This document shows positions 51,001-62,839 of a stretch of DNA of 64,000 nt, piece by piece (the stretch's first letter is position 1; each line of letters starts with the position of its first letter). This stretch comes from Tubulanus polymorphus (lineage: Eukaryota > Nemertea > Palaeonemertea > Tubulaniformes > Tubulanidae), in contig NC_134028.1 in the NCBI RefSeq assembly GCF_964204645.1, positions 6,606,001-6,670,000 of the forward strand, in the 5' to 3' direction. A program made the translations under genes and the position numbers. The notes under the pieces are model-generated. The model was not told the DNA's origin. It did no database searches and saw only the letters and a program-made list of their open reading frames with translations.

Positions 51001-54000
51001 TTGTTTTTGGCACGGATGTCTGTTCCTGCCTGGAAATTATTACATTCCTGGAAAAATTAATCAAATGGCAATTTCAATTAAATATATTAATATATATTGT
51101 ATACAATCAAAACCATTTTTTTCAAAACCAAAATATTTACACCATCATCAAGTTTGGATGTATCACAACATCTCAAAACATACGAATCTACATTGCCTTG
51201 GTCTAAAAATATTGGTCTTAAGATTTGTGGGGTAGAGTAACTCCTTCCTGCATTCTTTTTCCGAACCAATCCAAAATTAGCATCAGCTGACACAAAAAGT
51301 TTACCATTATCCTAGGAAGATGAAAATTGATTTTCAAAAAATATTTCAGAATACAGAAGACTCTGCCTGTCCGGTAATCCATTCAATCTAAATGAAGGTC
51401 CAAATGGTACCGGTTAAGGCGGGGTCTATTTTATATGGCAAACCAGTGTCAGAAATGCAGCCAGAAGCCATACCTCAGGACAAGCCAAGCACCGCTTATA
51501 AGTGTAAGATTTCGACAACAGATATTCCTCACAAGTTATCAATCTAAATCTACTCAGACTCTCACTTGTCAGCAGTCTATACAACTGTGAGACCTACGTA
51601 ACATCAAAGCACATCAAATTTTAGTTAACAATGAAATATAGACAGGAGATGTGCACTTGGGGTGTATTACTTTACCTGGTCAAGCGAATAAGCGTTCATC
51701 ACAGCATACGTGTCTGCAAATGCTCTTGCTGACAGCTGACCTTCTATTTGGAGAGTCGTAAAAAGTTTGAGAAAATCAAATGATGCAGCGTATGTTGGCT
51801 GGGAAGGAGATGCAGGCCACAAACGATGATTGGTTAAAGCAATAGGTAGACTTTGACATTCGCAGTGCTGAACTTTTTTCGCATCACATCGACCTATTAA
51901 TCAATATCAAACATAGCAGTGAATAAATCTGAAGTAAATTATGGTTGATTTTGATTTTAACCGTCCTGGTGAATTCTTGCTGTTTGGTTAAAGAAATTTA
52001 CTTTTTTGGATCTAAATCCAGATACTGGCATGCATTTTAACCTACTGACAGATAATGTCATTTATAAAACAAGAGTTAAATCTTGAGCAAATTATACATA
52101 CCATAAGAATCGAAGACTGTAATAATTTTTTCTTCAATCAAGGTACAATTGCATGGTAATCTGCTGAGGAGGGGTGGCTCCCTAGGACACACATGGTTAA
52201 AAAAACCATCCATCTGTGCAAAATAAAAACATCATAAAATACAATGTACGTAGAGTTTTTACCATTCATTCACGTTTCCACTGGTAAGGCCAGGACAAAA
52301 AGAAGTACTAAGGACTTTTTCAGCAATTTTAGACCCAAATGGAAGGACTTCTTGACTGAAAAAGAATACTTTCCAGCAAAATTAGGACCCAAGCAGGGCC
52401 CACAATAGGCGATTTTTATCACTGAATCCAGGCATCCTCACTTGCCAGGGCTTGATTACCGCCCGCTAAAGCTCCCGTCAACACAAACCCTGGCCGTATA
52501 CCCTTCATTGGTCTATTACATCGCCCAAAATTTCGTGGGCCGAGAGGTTAACACTGAATGCCCACCAGTCTATATATCTAGCCAAAGAGATGCATGATTT
52601 GTCCTACAGCATTACCACGCATATGATTGACTGGAGTGAAATATAGACTGGCGGACACTGTCTGGCCAAGAAATGGACAATGTAATAGACCATATGAAGG
52701 GTTTGTGGCCAGGGTTTGTATTGGCGTGAGCTTATTATTCAAAAACATTTGCAATGTGTACCAATGTCAAATTTTGTGCAATATTTCCAAGCAAAGAAGC
52801 GATAGAGACATGAGATTTCAAATAAAAAACAACCTTTTTAGACGCAAAAAAAGACCTTGAGTGAACAAATTTTGACCAAATATACCAATTGACCATGAAG
52901 TGTATTAGAAATTTCCCTTGAAAACTTCAAAAGAGCTGATTTTAGCAAGCCAAATATATGGACAGACAATTGAATTAAGTGTCTTCAAAAGTTCGCCTTG
53001 ACAGAATAATGGACATATGACAGTTGAATAGTGAAAGCTAGGCCCCTGGGACTTGAGTCCCACATGGGCTATAAATACTTACAGCTTGCCACTGCTTCAA
53101 TCGATGGAAAGGCAAATATGTATGTAAGTTTATGCTGCATTCCAAACAGTATGTAGCAAATGGATGACAATCATCACATCGAAAAGGCTCTTGTTCGATT
53201 TTTTCGCAGATAAAACATTCAAACGACATCGGTTTGTACTGCTTCAGAGCAGATTCAGTGAGCTTGTCCGATAACTCATCCCACGCATGGACTTCAGACA
53301 CTCGTCTCTTTCCATAATCACCATAACTGCCTTTCGTTGCACTTTCAGAATGACCTTTTGAGTTAAAAGAATATTCATTTGGATCAATCATTTTAAAACA
53401 AGATGTAGTTATAGTAGTACAATGCCATCACCAATGCCTAATGGGACATCCGGCAAATTAACTAGGGGGCACCATGCCTACTGGCTGGTTGAAAGGCTCC
53501 ACAATCTGGCGATCTATAAAATACAGATATCAATGACCTTTTGCAACTACAATTTTGCTTTTGATCGTGGTAACAAAACATGCAATATGGAAATATCATA
53601 CGTTATTCCACTATTCAATGCCCCCTGGTGAACATTACAAAACAGAGAGTCATGACCTTGAAACTGACCACAATCATGGAACATCTCATGAGCTACAGCT
53701 ACGCAAAAAAATTGCTGCTACAAAATGTCCCCCCCCCCCTGTTTTATGATGAGATTTTACAAGGACCACCTTCACAGCACTCAAGAGTTCAAAGAGATCG
53801 GCTCTATAACGGAAAACGGCTCTATAACTTTTTAGTGCTTGGCCCGTAGTATCTACATTCCCAGTTTCGTCAAGATGAGATTATAATTGTTGGACAAGAA
53901 GCGATTTAAAGATTTTACAAGCGCCACCCATACAGCGCCCTCTAGAGATCAAATTCGGAAAAACGGCTCCATAACTTTTTAGCCCTTGGCCCATTTTCAC

Positions 54001-54476
54001 TTCATACCAAGTTTGGTCAAGATTAAAAAAGAACTGTAGCACTAGTAGCAAATTGAAGCAAAAGCTGATGGAGGAATGGACGGACGACGACAGATAATCA
54101 CTCTAACCCATCAGCTCCTCTGACCTTCGGTCACAGCCGAGCTAAAAATTACATGTACCATACAAATGGATTTCTCTCAACGAATTCATTTGATTGAATA
54201 AGAGTGTATTAGTATTGACTTACTATCAGTTGGATCAAGTGATTCATAGTCCGAAGATTCAGGCTCAGTTAAATTAGATGAGCCAGAATCAGGAACATTT
54301 CCTTTTATTTCCGACTGCCCACTGACGCTATGAAAAACACCATCTTTGACCAGGTATAACATCGGTTCTTTTTGTTTCTCTCTTACAACTTTAATAGGCT
54401 TCATTTTTCCAGATTTTACGATGGTTACCTCAGGATAATCTGTATGCAATTCTTTAATAGTTCTTTTGCGAGGCAT
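48043..54476 (-). CDS. KDZ-superfamily transposase (CxC2-type), intact, 17 exons
   Basis: Exons: 54476-54224, 53354-53083, 52213-52102, 51893-51676, 51593-51474, 51311-51141, 51047-50908, 50695-50578, 50454-50368, 50273-50093, 50021-49932, 49854-49774, 49247-49187, 49092-49030, 48924-48740, 48635-48469, 48390-48043. Phases agree at all 16 junctions; 888 aa, no stop or frameshift. Order: basic N-terminus (MPRKRTIKEL); CxC2-type cluster C131, C134, C144, C147, C154, C157, H162, H168; a C-x-C and Trp-Pro-Ala motif (CECQSLP, LWPASPSQP); then the RNase-H-like core with D335 (VSADANFGL), LDYTGVMGLAC, GER, D458 (MYDIAC), PLFHCYGHQANCQ and LTDGETMERFWS (D512, E514); finally a coiled-coil-rich tail. 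These are hallmarks of Kyakuja-Dileera-Zisupton transposases, which move DNA by cut-and-paste. Introns carry element C fragments. The E12 donor and E2 acceptor were set by phase. I found no terminal inverted repeats for the element. Confidence 0.9.
53700..54150. repeat. Dispersed repeat in KDZ intron 1
   Basis: Contains a run of 10 C near 53731 and a GACGGACGACGAC...CTTCGGTCACAGCCGAGCTAA-type end, a pattern seen on many invertebrate dispersed repeats. No coding content. Confidence 0.45.
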
Positions 54477-55240
54477 AATGGATAGACTGAAAAATAAGTG
54501 CTGGTAAAGGTTAGAAGTAATCAGATTGCATGTAGCCTTTCTGGTCTTTCGTTATATTAGTACACTAATAGGAAAGCACCAGTTCAAGAACTCAACGGGG
54601 GCCAGGATTAGTGCCTATTTTCCTCCCCTATTATAAGATGCGGTCCACCAGCTGAACCAGAGGCTCAGGAAACATGACCACTTGTCACAAAATTCAATGC
54701 CCCCTGTTGACCATATATAGAAACAAATGAGCTTGAAACTCACCACAGATAACTGGATTCCAGTGGTGCCCGAGGTGGAATGGTGTATTACATTGACTAG
54801 GCACCTGGTTTAGTGTGGCAGGGGTGCGCGCTGTGGCTGTGTAGCAATGCCAAAAGGTTTAACTCCCTGCCGAGGGAGGATGATTTTTATTTACGATTTG
54901 ATAGAACTGATTTAAGTGTAGGGTGCAGGGGCGGATCTAGGGGGGTCAATAGGGTGGCTAGGCACCCCCTCAAACGCCTTCAAAAAATTTTTTCGTGTAA
55001 ATAGCCTATCTCTAAGAAAATAAGAATGTTAGCTGCCTCAGAATCAGAACTAACAGTAGCGTTGCGACATTATTGGATGTCACCGTATGCTACGAGCATT
55101 CATCGAGATGATCGCTCGTAGATACAAGTAATGACTGACAAAGGTGGCTATTTGAGGATATTCAAGCGGGAAGTGATCAAATCGAAGTGCTGACAGTGTA
55201 CCCTGCTTAGCAGGAGAGAATTAACAAATCTCATTATATA
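54477..55240. other. Gap upstream of the transposase gene
   Basis: Includes an element C fragment near 54680-54750 and a CAGGGGCGGATCTAGGGGGG terminus near 54927, followed by CACCCCCTCAAACGCC. The promoter and right end of the KDZ element should be here, but I see no clear inverted match on the far side. Confidence 0.4.
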
Positions 55241-55299
55241 AAAAATGCATCATAGGCCCATGGCTATTTGGTTGATAAACGTCAATCACCGGCTCAATA

Positions 55300-55535
55300 C
55301 GTCCAGTGCGGGTGTAAAAATAAGGGTGTGGTTATTCAGCTGGATCCGGTCACCGACTTCTGAACAATATTTTGCCGGATATTTCTCCGCGCATATGCGC
55401 AGAGAGGTGCGCGACTTGAAGGAAGTATGGAGAAAAGAGTTTGAGAAAGCAGAGCGCATAGAGCGAGACTCGAATCCGGGTCAGTAAATTCACCTAGCGC
55501 AGCGTCTTCCCACTAGACCACCGAGCTCGCTGAAA
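55300..55535 (-). mobile_element. tRNA-derived SINE or tRNA pseudogene
   Basis: Minus strand from 55535: GCGAGCTCGGTGGTCTAGTG has an acceptor-like start and box A (TGGTCTAGTGG); GGATTCGAGTC is box B. The acceptor 3' half is degenerate, and a non-tRNA body follows (CTCTGCTTTCTCAAACTC and onward), so a SINE is likelier than a working tRNA gene. Confidence 0.55.
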
Positions 55536-56045
55536 ACCACCCGAATGTTTTAACTAGATATATAGCCCCACCTAACCCTATCCCTAGTTGTGAAACAAAA
55601 CCCTGGACCCTCTTCTCACCCTCTTGACATTAACCCTATCAAAACCCTAACCCTAAACCCAATATAATGATTTTACTAATACATGATATATGGATCCGGC
55701 AAAATATCTTTTAAGTCGGTAACCAGATCTGGCTAAATAACCACTTCCTAAAAATAATCGGCCGAAAATTTTAAGTTTGATTCAGGTGATTCACTAGGCG
55801 TTTGTCGTCACCGACTGAATATTTCGGGCGATTAATGCAGTAGCCATTTTCGTACTAGGCCTAAAGCGGTGATTCACTGGCAGCACTTTGAGTATACGGC
55901 CATGGTGGCGCACTGCCTATTTGATTTAATAAAATAATGAAAAGGTCGGCAAAATACTGAATAGGCCGAGGCTAAGTTGGAATTTATACTAGGCCCGGAA
56001 ATCTAAGGCATTATGCATTACCCATTTTCGATTTCCATTATAAAA

Positions 56046-56482
56046 GGGTCCTCCTTATTACCGAGATGACGTAATTTACCGAGATGACAATGACGTGAAA
56101 TATAGTATATTTAACTATTCCTTATCAATTTTAACACTTGAAATAATGTTGCATCAGTAATAAATACCTTCTAGAGTCATATTTTACATATTTTTCCGGA
56201 TATTTTGTAAAAAAAATTTGACTTAATCGTAATCTTGGTTAGCAATAAAATTTCATTAGATTTGATTGATCGACGATCTCATCTCAGTAAAGATATTTTT
56301 CTACAAAAATATCCGATAAAATATGTAAAATATGACTCCAGCAGGCATTTATTACTGATATAATATGATTTCAAGTGTTAAAATCGATAGGGAATAAATA
56401 AATATGTTATATTTCTTTATGTCATCTCGGTAAATACGTCATCTGATCTCGCCCTCTCAGTCTCGGGTAATAAGGAGGACCG
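56046..56482. mobile_element. Foldback MITE, family A, copy 2
   Basis: Same family as 9053-9454. Ends GGTCCTCCTTATTACCGAGA and its inverse; inner CTCATCTCAGTAA/ACCGAGATGA steps repeat along both arms. Confidence 0.78.
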
Positions 56483-56734
56483 TTATTAAATGCATTTGGA
56501 TTAACGGTAAGGCTTTCTTCTTCGACGACGTGCAAATGACTTACTTGATCAATCTACTTAGAGATAATAATAGACTTTAATTCACGTTTATCGACGACGA
56601 TGTATCGTAAGATCCAGTGGGTTTTAAGTAAAAAAAGTAACGCGCGCCACGTTCACTAAAAATGCAGAATGTCGACCGATTTACGGCCAATACTGTTGAT
56701 GTTCGAATCCCAGAATAAACGACCGAGTGTTAAC

Positions 56735-56885
56735 GCGCTCGCCCTTCTGGCGATGAGTATCTAAGAAGGGTTACCATAATATAGTATACTATAACACGGG
56801 GCGATAGACTATCGAATGAAGGTTTACCCTTCTTTAATAAAGTATCGGAGAAGAGGATGTGTATCGGGTGACGTTGCCATAGTTT
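56735..56885 (+). mobile_element. MITE family B, copy 2
   Basis: Inverse of 31466-31615. The shared block extends beyond the short inverted repeats, so the true element is about 150 bp or the flanks belong to an older repeat. Confidence 0.65.
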
Positions 56886-57029
56886 TGAAAAAGTGAATAA
56901 ACAGCTTTCATTAAACTGAATGATGTAGGTTTATGCTCTTACGGGAGCGTTCTGCCCAACTTAGAGGGTGATCAAATTTTTTTGTTTATTTGCATTTTTT
57001 TCTACAGCCCAACGCACACGACGTAGGGA

Positions 57030-57230
57030 AACGCAGAAGCGTTTGATCGCGGAAACATTGTTTCCCGAAACCATGTTTCTTGTAGAAAGCGCTACATAGG
57101 GAAACAACGAACATGTTTGATCCAGAAACACTGTTTCCCAAAACCATATTTCTGGTTTCTCACGAATGCAGACCACACAGGGAAACGTTCGGAAACATGA
57201 TTCTGTTTCTGTTTCCTGTTGTAATGTTTT
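57030..57230. repeat. Repeat rich in GGAAACA / TGTTTCC
   Basis: Motifs such as GAAACATTGTTTCCC and CCATGTTTCTTG recur several times in both orientations. A shorter relative lies at about 12490-12600 in LENG8 intron 7. Confidence 0.55.
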
Positions 57231-57299
57231 CCGGGTCGGTTGTGTTGGGCATGAGTATCGAGCTCAGAGTCACTGCGTGGACTCCTACATTTTGAAAGT

Positions 57300-60040
57300 T
57301 CCGAATTCATAAAAAGATGTTTGCTTGAAAATTCATAGATTTGACTTAGAGAAAGTAAGATCTTTAGCGGCCTTTTCATATATTCAGGCATTTGTTTCCA
57401 TATCTCGAAGTGTTGCTGGAATGAAAACATCGATAGCAGGCCATTATGAAGGCTCTTTGAGTGATAGATAAAAAGATTCATGACTCCTATTTTCAGTCAC
57501 CGCCAAGAAATAGCTTTCAGCGTTCATTGTTGGCGATCGCATAAACTTGAGATATCAGCGCTATTCCGGGCATTGCGAGAATGTCTCTGGAAGAAATTTT
57601 CAGCCTTTTAATTCGTCCTCGGAGAACGTCAACTATTGTCGTTAACCGCGATAACGTGATATTTGATTTCACTCGTGGGAAATTCGAAAATTCGTCGAGA
57701 TAAATTCGTCATTGTAGCTATCGCGACGTTTCACCTGCTGTTGTTAGTCGGAAAGGGGCGGGTCTGAAATCTATAATTAGTTTAAACGCATGATTTGTAA
57801 CAAGTCAGCGCTTGCTTCTTTTTGGAAAAGTGTGTTGAGGCCCTAATTTGGCTCACTTTTCATAAGAAGGTTTCTGAAGTGCAGAAAAGTGCTATTTTAT
57901 CCCTTACGAAGTCATCTTAATAAGGTTTGTCATTGTGATACTGAATATTGGTCAAATAGTCATAAGCAAAGCTCATATCACTTCAGGACACTGGTAACAT
58001 CGTATCATTCTTGCAAACCAACAGAAGGCTTTTTTAAAAGCCTATTACTAGGTGTAACATGTCCTAGTGCATCAATGCCATGAGTGATTTGTCCACTGGT
58101 TATTGATGATTTGAATAGTCATGATGAGCAGTAACAATGTCTATCGTGGGCGCAATTCAGTAAAAAAGTGCTACTTTTTCCGCCAAACGTGCCAACATAT
58201 ACAGCTTGGAATAAAACGTTTTTTCTGCGTGGAAAATGTTTTCGATATGCTTTTGTTATGCTGTGTGTGTGTGTTGAAGTCAAAACAGAAAACATCAAAA
58301 CTTTTTAATAAGGCTTCATTTGCGAAAAAAAACGATTTGTGTCGGAAACTTTTTTTGTTTATGCGTTTCGCAAAACAAAAATAGCTGAACAACCAATCAG
58401 TGAGCATCGCTGCATCACATTACATGACACAAAAAATGATGTGAATAACTGAGTAAATTATTGTTGTACTATGGACTCTATGGTGCAATCAACTGTTTTC
58501 GCTATGTTGAACGTGTTGTTTGCGGGTAAAATGTTTTGCCGTGTGCGCGTTGGGCTCTACCGCTGCAAACCATGATACATGGTTCGAGCGATTATTCAAC
58601 AGTCCGCCGAATAAGCCCGCGATTTCCTTATATATCTGGCCATTATCATTTTGCGAGCTATTATCGTTCATCGTCGTGTGGTATTAATTGTCGCGATGTC
58701 TCTTGCTAAAAGCCTCTCGAAAATGATAATTCTATCCTCGATATCCAAGGACGTCACTCTCCCCTCGCTCGAGGCGGTTCCCGTATTATTTGACATGTAA
58801 TAGCTCGCCGTTACAATAGCGCTCGCATTGTCGACAGCTTACTTAAATATTGATATGTCGATGAAAAGCTTGTTAATAGCAAGAGAGAGTGAGAATCTAT
58901 CTACGAGTACTGTTTAATATCAATATTAGTCTATCATCTAATCGTTTAATGAAATATTATTGAACTATACGCGATAAATCTTATTAGTTCAATGAAAGCC
59001 GCGATCCCGCGAGTGTTTTTGGCACGGGCAAAATTAGGCTCGGATAAACGGGCGCCAAAAATGGGTCCGTGCCTGTTTGGCCCGACCAAAAACGTCGGAC
59101 CAGGCCCGTGCTAAAATATAGCTATTCCGCGTTATGAACAGCCAATCAGCGCTGAGATGAAATATCATGTTCTATTCCCGTAATGGCGGCCACTTCAAAT
59201 GAATTGGTGCCAACAACTAGTGGCGCCACTTAGCGGCCGGCAATTCAGCTACAAAAAAGTGGCGAGCAAGATTGAGTTCAGGTTGGTACGGAATTTTTTT
59301 CTATAGGACGAGTCTTGAAAACTGATAATAGGGAAACGGAAATGAAAAATGCGTAATGCCTCGATATAGCGAATTTATGCCGCAAGTTATCATTATGTTA
59401 TCAAAAACGATGACAATGACTTGGATGAGAATCCGATTACATTACGAGGGGTTAATGAGATAATCGATGATAATTGGTCGAAACCGGTCGTATGTTGCGT
59501 CTCTCTCGTTATAAACGCCCCCTCATCCGCTCTCCACCTCCCGACTGACGGATCGATCTGCTTCAAATCACCATACGAGACAACCGTCGCATTTTTGCGG
59601 CGCGCGGTGAATTAAACGATAATTCAGCCGGAGCGACGATTATGAAAATTAATTCCGTTCACGTAGACGCAGATGTTTCCAATGAAAATTGACGACGACT
59701 GCGTATATGTCACTGTATCGTTATAGCGTGTCTAATGTGACATTGTAATCGACGACGCGGTGTATGTGGCTGTTGCGCGTGGATTTTATACACCGCATCG
59801 TAGCGTCTGCACGAACTCTCTCTCTTTCTCTCTGGCATAGCAGTGGAGTCGCGTAAATTCCATCCCGGATTATCTGCGAGCTCTTCCGTTAAAGCGCGTA
59901 GGCACGGATAATAAGGATTTTCGTTCGTGTGGATCCTACGTACTTTCAGGGTCCGGTTGTGCATTTGTCGCTGAATCGTAAGATTCTCCGGTTATATCAG
60001 TGAGACCCGTCGATTCAAAATTCCTTTTTTTTTTACAAAT
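57300..60040. other. Non-coding stretch
   Basis: Nothing supportable as a gene. A compact segment at 59022-59120 has inverted GCACGGGC / GCCCGTGC blocks; related motifs recur around 60790-61040. Confidence 0.45.
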
Positions 60041-60084
60041 CTGATATCGATCGGTCTCGATGCCGGTGTTGGTCTCATGATTTA

Positions 60085-60500
60085 AAGGTCGGTGGTGCGG
60101 TCATAGCTTAGATTCATGACCGGTCCTACGATCTACGGCCACTTTCGAACTTAAGGCTATGAACATGCAACTGAGCACAGTTACCATAATCGAGACTTTA
60201 GTCCAAAAGTGGTCTTAAATCTTGAGACTGGTCTTAGGTTGTTAGATTGGCTAAATTACGTAGAACTAAGGTGGTCTTAGACCGATCGTAAGTCTTAAGT
60301 CTTGACTGAGGAACCAGCCCCTGGGGCCAGTTGTGCAGTTATTGCTTAGATTCAAGACCAGGCTTAGACCAACTCAGTTCTATAGCTAATCTAACAACTG
60401 AAGACCACTAATGATTTAGAACCATTTATGGACTGAAATCACGACTAAGCAACTGGGCGGTGATCATAAATCTGAGAGTTTCAAATGCACAACTGGTCCC
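60085..60500. mobile_element. Foldback-type repeat
   Basis: Two halves carry inverted forms of the same phrases (CATAGCTTAGATTCATGACC; TTGCTTAGATTCAAGACC; GACCACTT and AAGTGGTC), and both edges show CAACTG/CAGTTG. No ORF. Confidence 0.5.
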
Positions 60501-60638
60501 GGGTAATATCCGCTTGTGTACATACTCTATTCAAACTCTGAAATTTGTCTCAGGGAATTATTATTCGTTGTTGTCCACCGTGCAGTCGACTGGTCCGATA
60601 TTGTACGAGGTGAATAAGGCAGTCGTCATCGCGGAATA

Positions 60639-60734
60639 ATGAAATCAACTCGGAAATATTTGTGCTTCTGCAGCGAGAAGAAAAAACAATCGCGGAACAG
60701 TAATAGTGGCGATATTAGTAATCACGTTGAAAAG
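60639..60734 (+). CDS. Possible alternative first coding exon with palmitoylation-like cysteines
   Basis: Short frame MKSTRKYLCFCSEKKKQSRN and twelve more residues, ending GAAAAG before gttggt, in phase 0. The paired cysteines within a basic stretch would suit membrane anchoring. It reads to a stop shortly into the putative intron. The evidence is weak: 32 codons, modest donor. If real, it may be another start of the gene that uses the 24.1 or 62.8 kb exon. Confidence 0.27.
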
Positions 60735-62689
60735 GTTGGTTGATCCGTTCGATCGCTGAACACGTTTCAGAGGTTCTGACATAAGCCATGATCGCACGGG
60801 GACTATTTGCTCCGGGTCAAATCAGCCCGGATCAGACCCCGCAGTTAAATTTGGTCCCTGCCTAATTGGAGATCGTGTTCACTCGGAAAACCGATCACTT
60901 GATACCAAACAATGCGGCGAAAAAGTGACACGAGTTACTTCAGATATCAGTAAGCATTTGACCCGTGCTAAAATTTGGCTGGGGCCTGGTCCAACATTTT
61001 TAGGTGCATTTGGTGGTACTGGTTGTCTCGTGTGACCGCGGTTTTATTTCACTCCCCTTTAACGATAAGTTGTAGAATTTTTATCAGATTCCGATTGGTA
61101 AGAATCTAGCGTATCTTACTTTACCAAAATTCGGGGTACCAAAATTCGGGAGTCTGAATCCATTGGCCTGTGCTAGAATGACTGTGTATGACCATGCCTG
61201 ATATGTGATGGCTAGGTTGGTTGTATAAGCGCTGGGCTTTACTTATCAGTATTTTGGGACAGCATTTTGAATTGCTTTGTGAAACGAGATCAATGGTGTT
61301 TTTTTTTGTTGCCTGAAACTAAACCTTTTTTGCATGTTTGTTTATTTATGATATTCAAAGTGGGCTTGTGCAAAAGATCTATATTATTAATGCAAGCAGT
61401 TACGATGCAGAGAGCTATGTATTTCTCGTTGGTTATTTATTCAGTCGGCCAGGCAGCTGAACCGGCTCTAATGGCTATTCAGGCGGCTGATACGTTTGTA
61501 GGCTATTATCATGTAATCTGTTATACCAGTACTTGTTCAACGCGTCCATCCCTCTCCTGAAATCCCTCACCGGACAACACCACCGGGCGAGCGCAGTGGT
61601 AGTAAATTTGCGACCGAGCACCGGCGCGTCTATAACGGTTCTAAAGCAACTCGACCGTTTCTCAAGACGTGTCATTATAGTTCAGCTGGGGCCTCGGCTG
61701 GTAGTTCGAGTCAGTTATATCATGGACTCTAGAGTCCTTGGTTATATCATGGATACGGAATCCTGGGCCGGTCCAATCTATCATACATTAATGTAGAGAG
61801 TTATATTTCGTATGCCCTCCTACCTGTAATTGTATGCCTAGAGTTTTCATAGGTGTCATCGATGCAGAGATCGAAATCAGCAAAACTTGGAACATGAGAA
61901 CCTGAGGCACTAGCTGATGAGCAGAGCCAGACTCGTTCTGACTCCTCCTGGTGATGCCCATGGTTTTAATGATTCACTCTGGTCATTTGTATCAATGATT
62001 TACCTCTCAAAAGATCCCAAATGATGGAAAATATAGTTCCGAGATATAAACAAGAAAACTAACTTCCAAGTTTATTGATACCTTGGAAAATGACACATAT
62101 GTATTGCTTAATATTGTCAACAATAAATAATATGATGTAGATTATATAATATTTGGGATCAATAAAGTTGATTTGGATTTGAATATATTGATTATATCGA
62201 TAACGGTTTTAACTGCGTCAATAACCAAGATATGGCGAGATTGTATGAACGCTATTAGAATTTTTGCTAAAACATTTTCAGTCTGCATATACCCAACAGC
62301 AAAAAGCTGCTAACACATTTCCGATGATGGTGTTGTGTTAATCTTTCACGAGTATTTCTCCATGAAAGACCAAATGAACATACCTTCATACCTTCTGCTG
62401 GACCTGTTTTACCAGGAAACCAGGGAGACATCCCTGGTTTTATTACGGTATTAATGAATTAATGTTGTAGCCTAATACCCCATTACGGTATAGAATGAAA
62501 ACTAGTCCCCTACCTAGTATGCAAATGAGAGCCAGTCAGTGACTACAGAGCTTTATATAGGTCAGAGAAATGATGTGTTATGTTTGTTATTTTTAATCAA
62601 CTTGACCTGAAGCAGTGCATTAGCAGTGTGGTGGGTTTTACGCATGTTTTCATAGCCGGTGTAGGGCAGCCGTATACACGCTAGTCTAG

Positions 62690-62712
62690 AGAGTGAGAGA
62701 GAGAGAGAGAAT
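62690..62712 (+). repeat. (GA)n tract upstream of a possible first exon
   Basis: GAGTGAGAGAGAGAGAGAGA lies about 85 bp upstream of the ATG at 62795. Confidence 0.8.
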
Positions 62713-62794
62713 GAGTGTAGTATGTAATATATAGGCGCTGATAAAGTTTAAACTCATAACCGCGCGCTGCTCTGTTGTTAGATCATTAACGATC

Positions 62795-62839
62795 ATGTTA
62801 AACCGATTGAAAAAGCGATTTCTAGGTCTCGGAGTAAAG
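62795..62839 (+). CDS. Possible short first coding exon
   Basis: ATG in acceptable context (ATCATG) opens 15 codons, MLNRLKKRFLGLGVK, ending in phase 0 at a strong gtaagc donor. The peptide is basic and amphipathic. The upstream 200 bases hold a GA tract and TATATAGG, consistent with a promoter. Too short to assign; it shares phase with the exons at 19215, 24082 and 60639. Confidence 0.35.

Noticed and set aside
55462-55535. Functional tRNA gene
   Set aside because: Boxes A and B are present, but the T stem and 3' acceptor half do not pair and a SINE-like body follows.
55560-55665. CCTAACCC / CCCTAA telomere-like sequence
   Set aside because: Only scattered degenerate copies in a low-complexity stretch; not a telomere or a clear interstitial array.
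59421-59615. 64-codon plus ORF
   Set aside because: No splice borders, homology or start context; its neighbourhood is repeat-derived.
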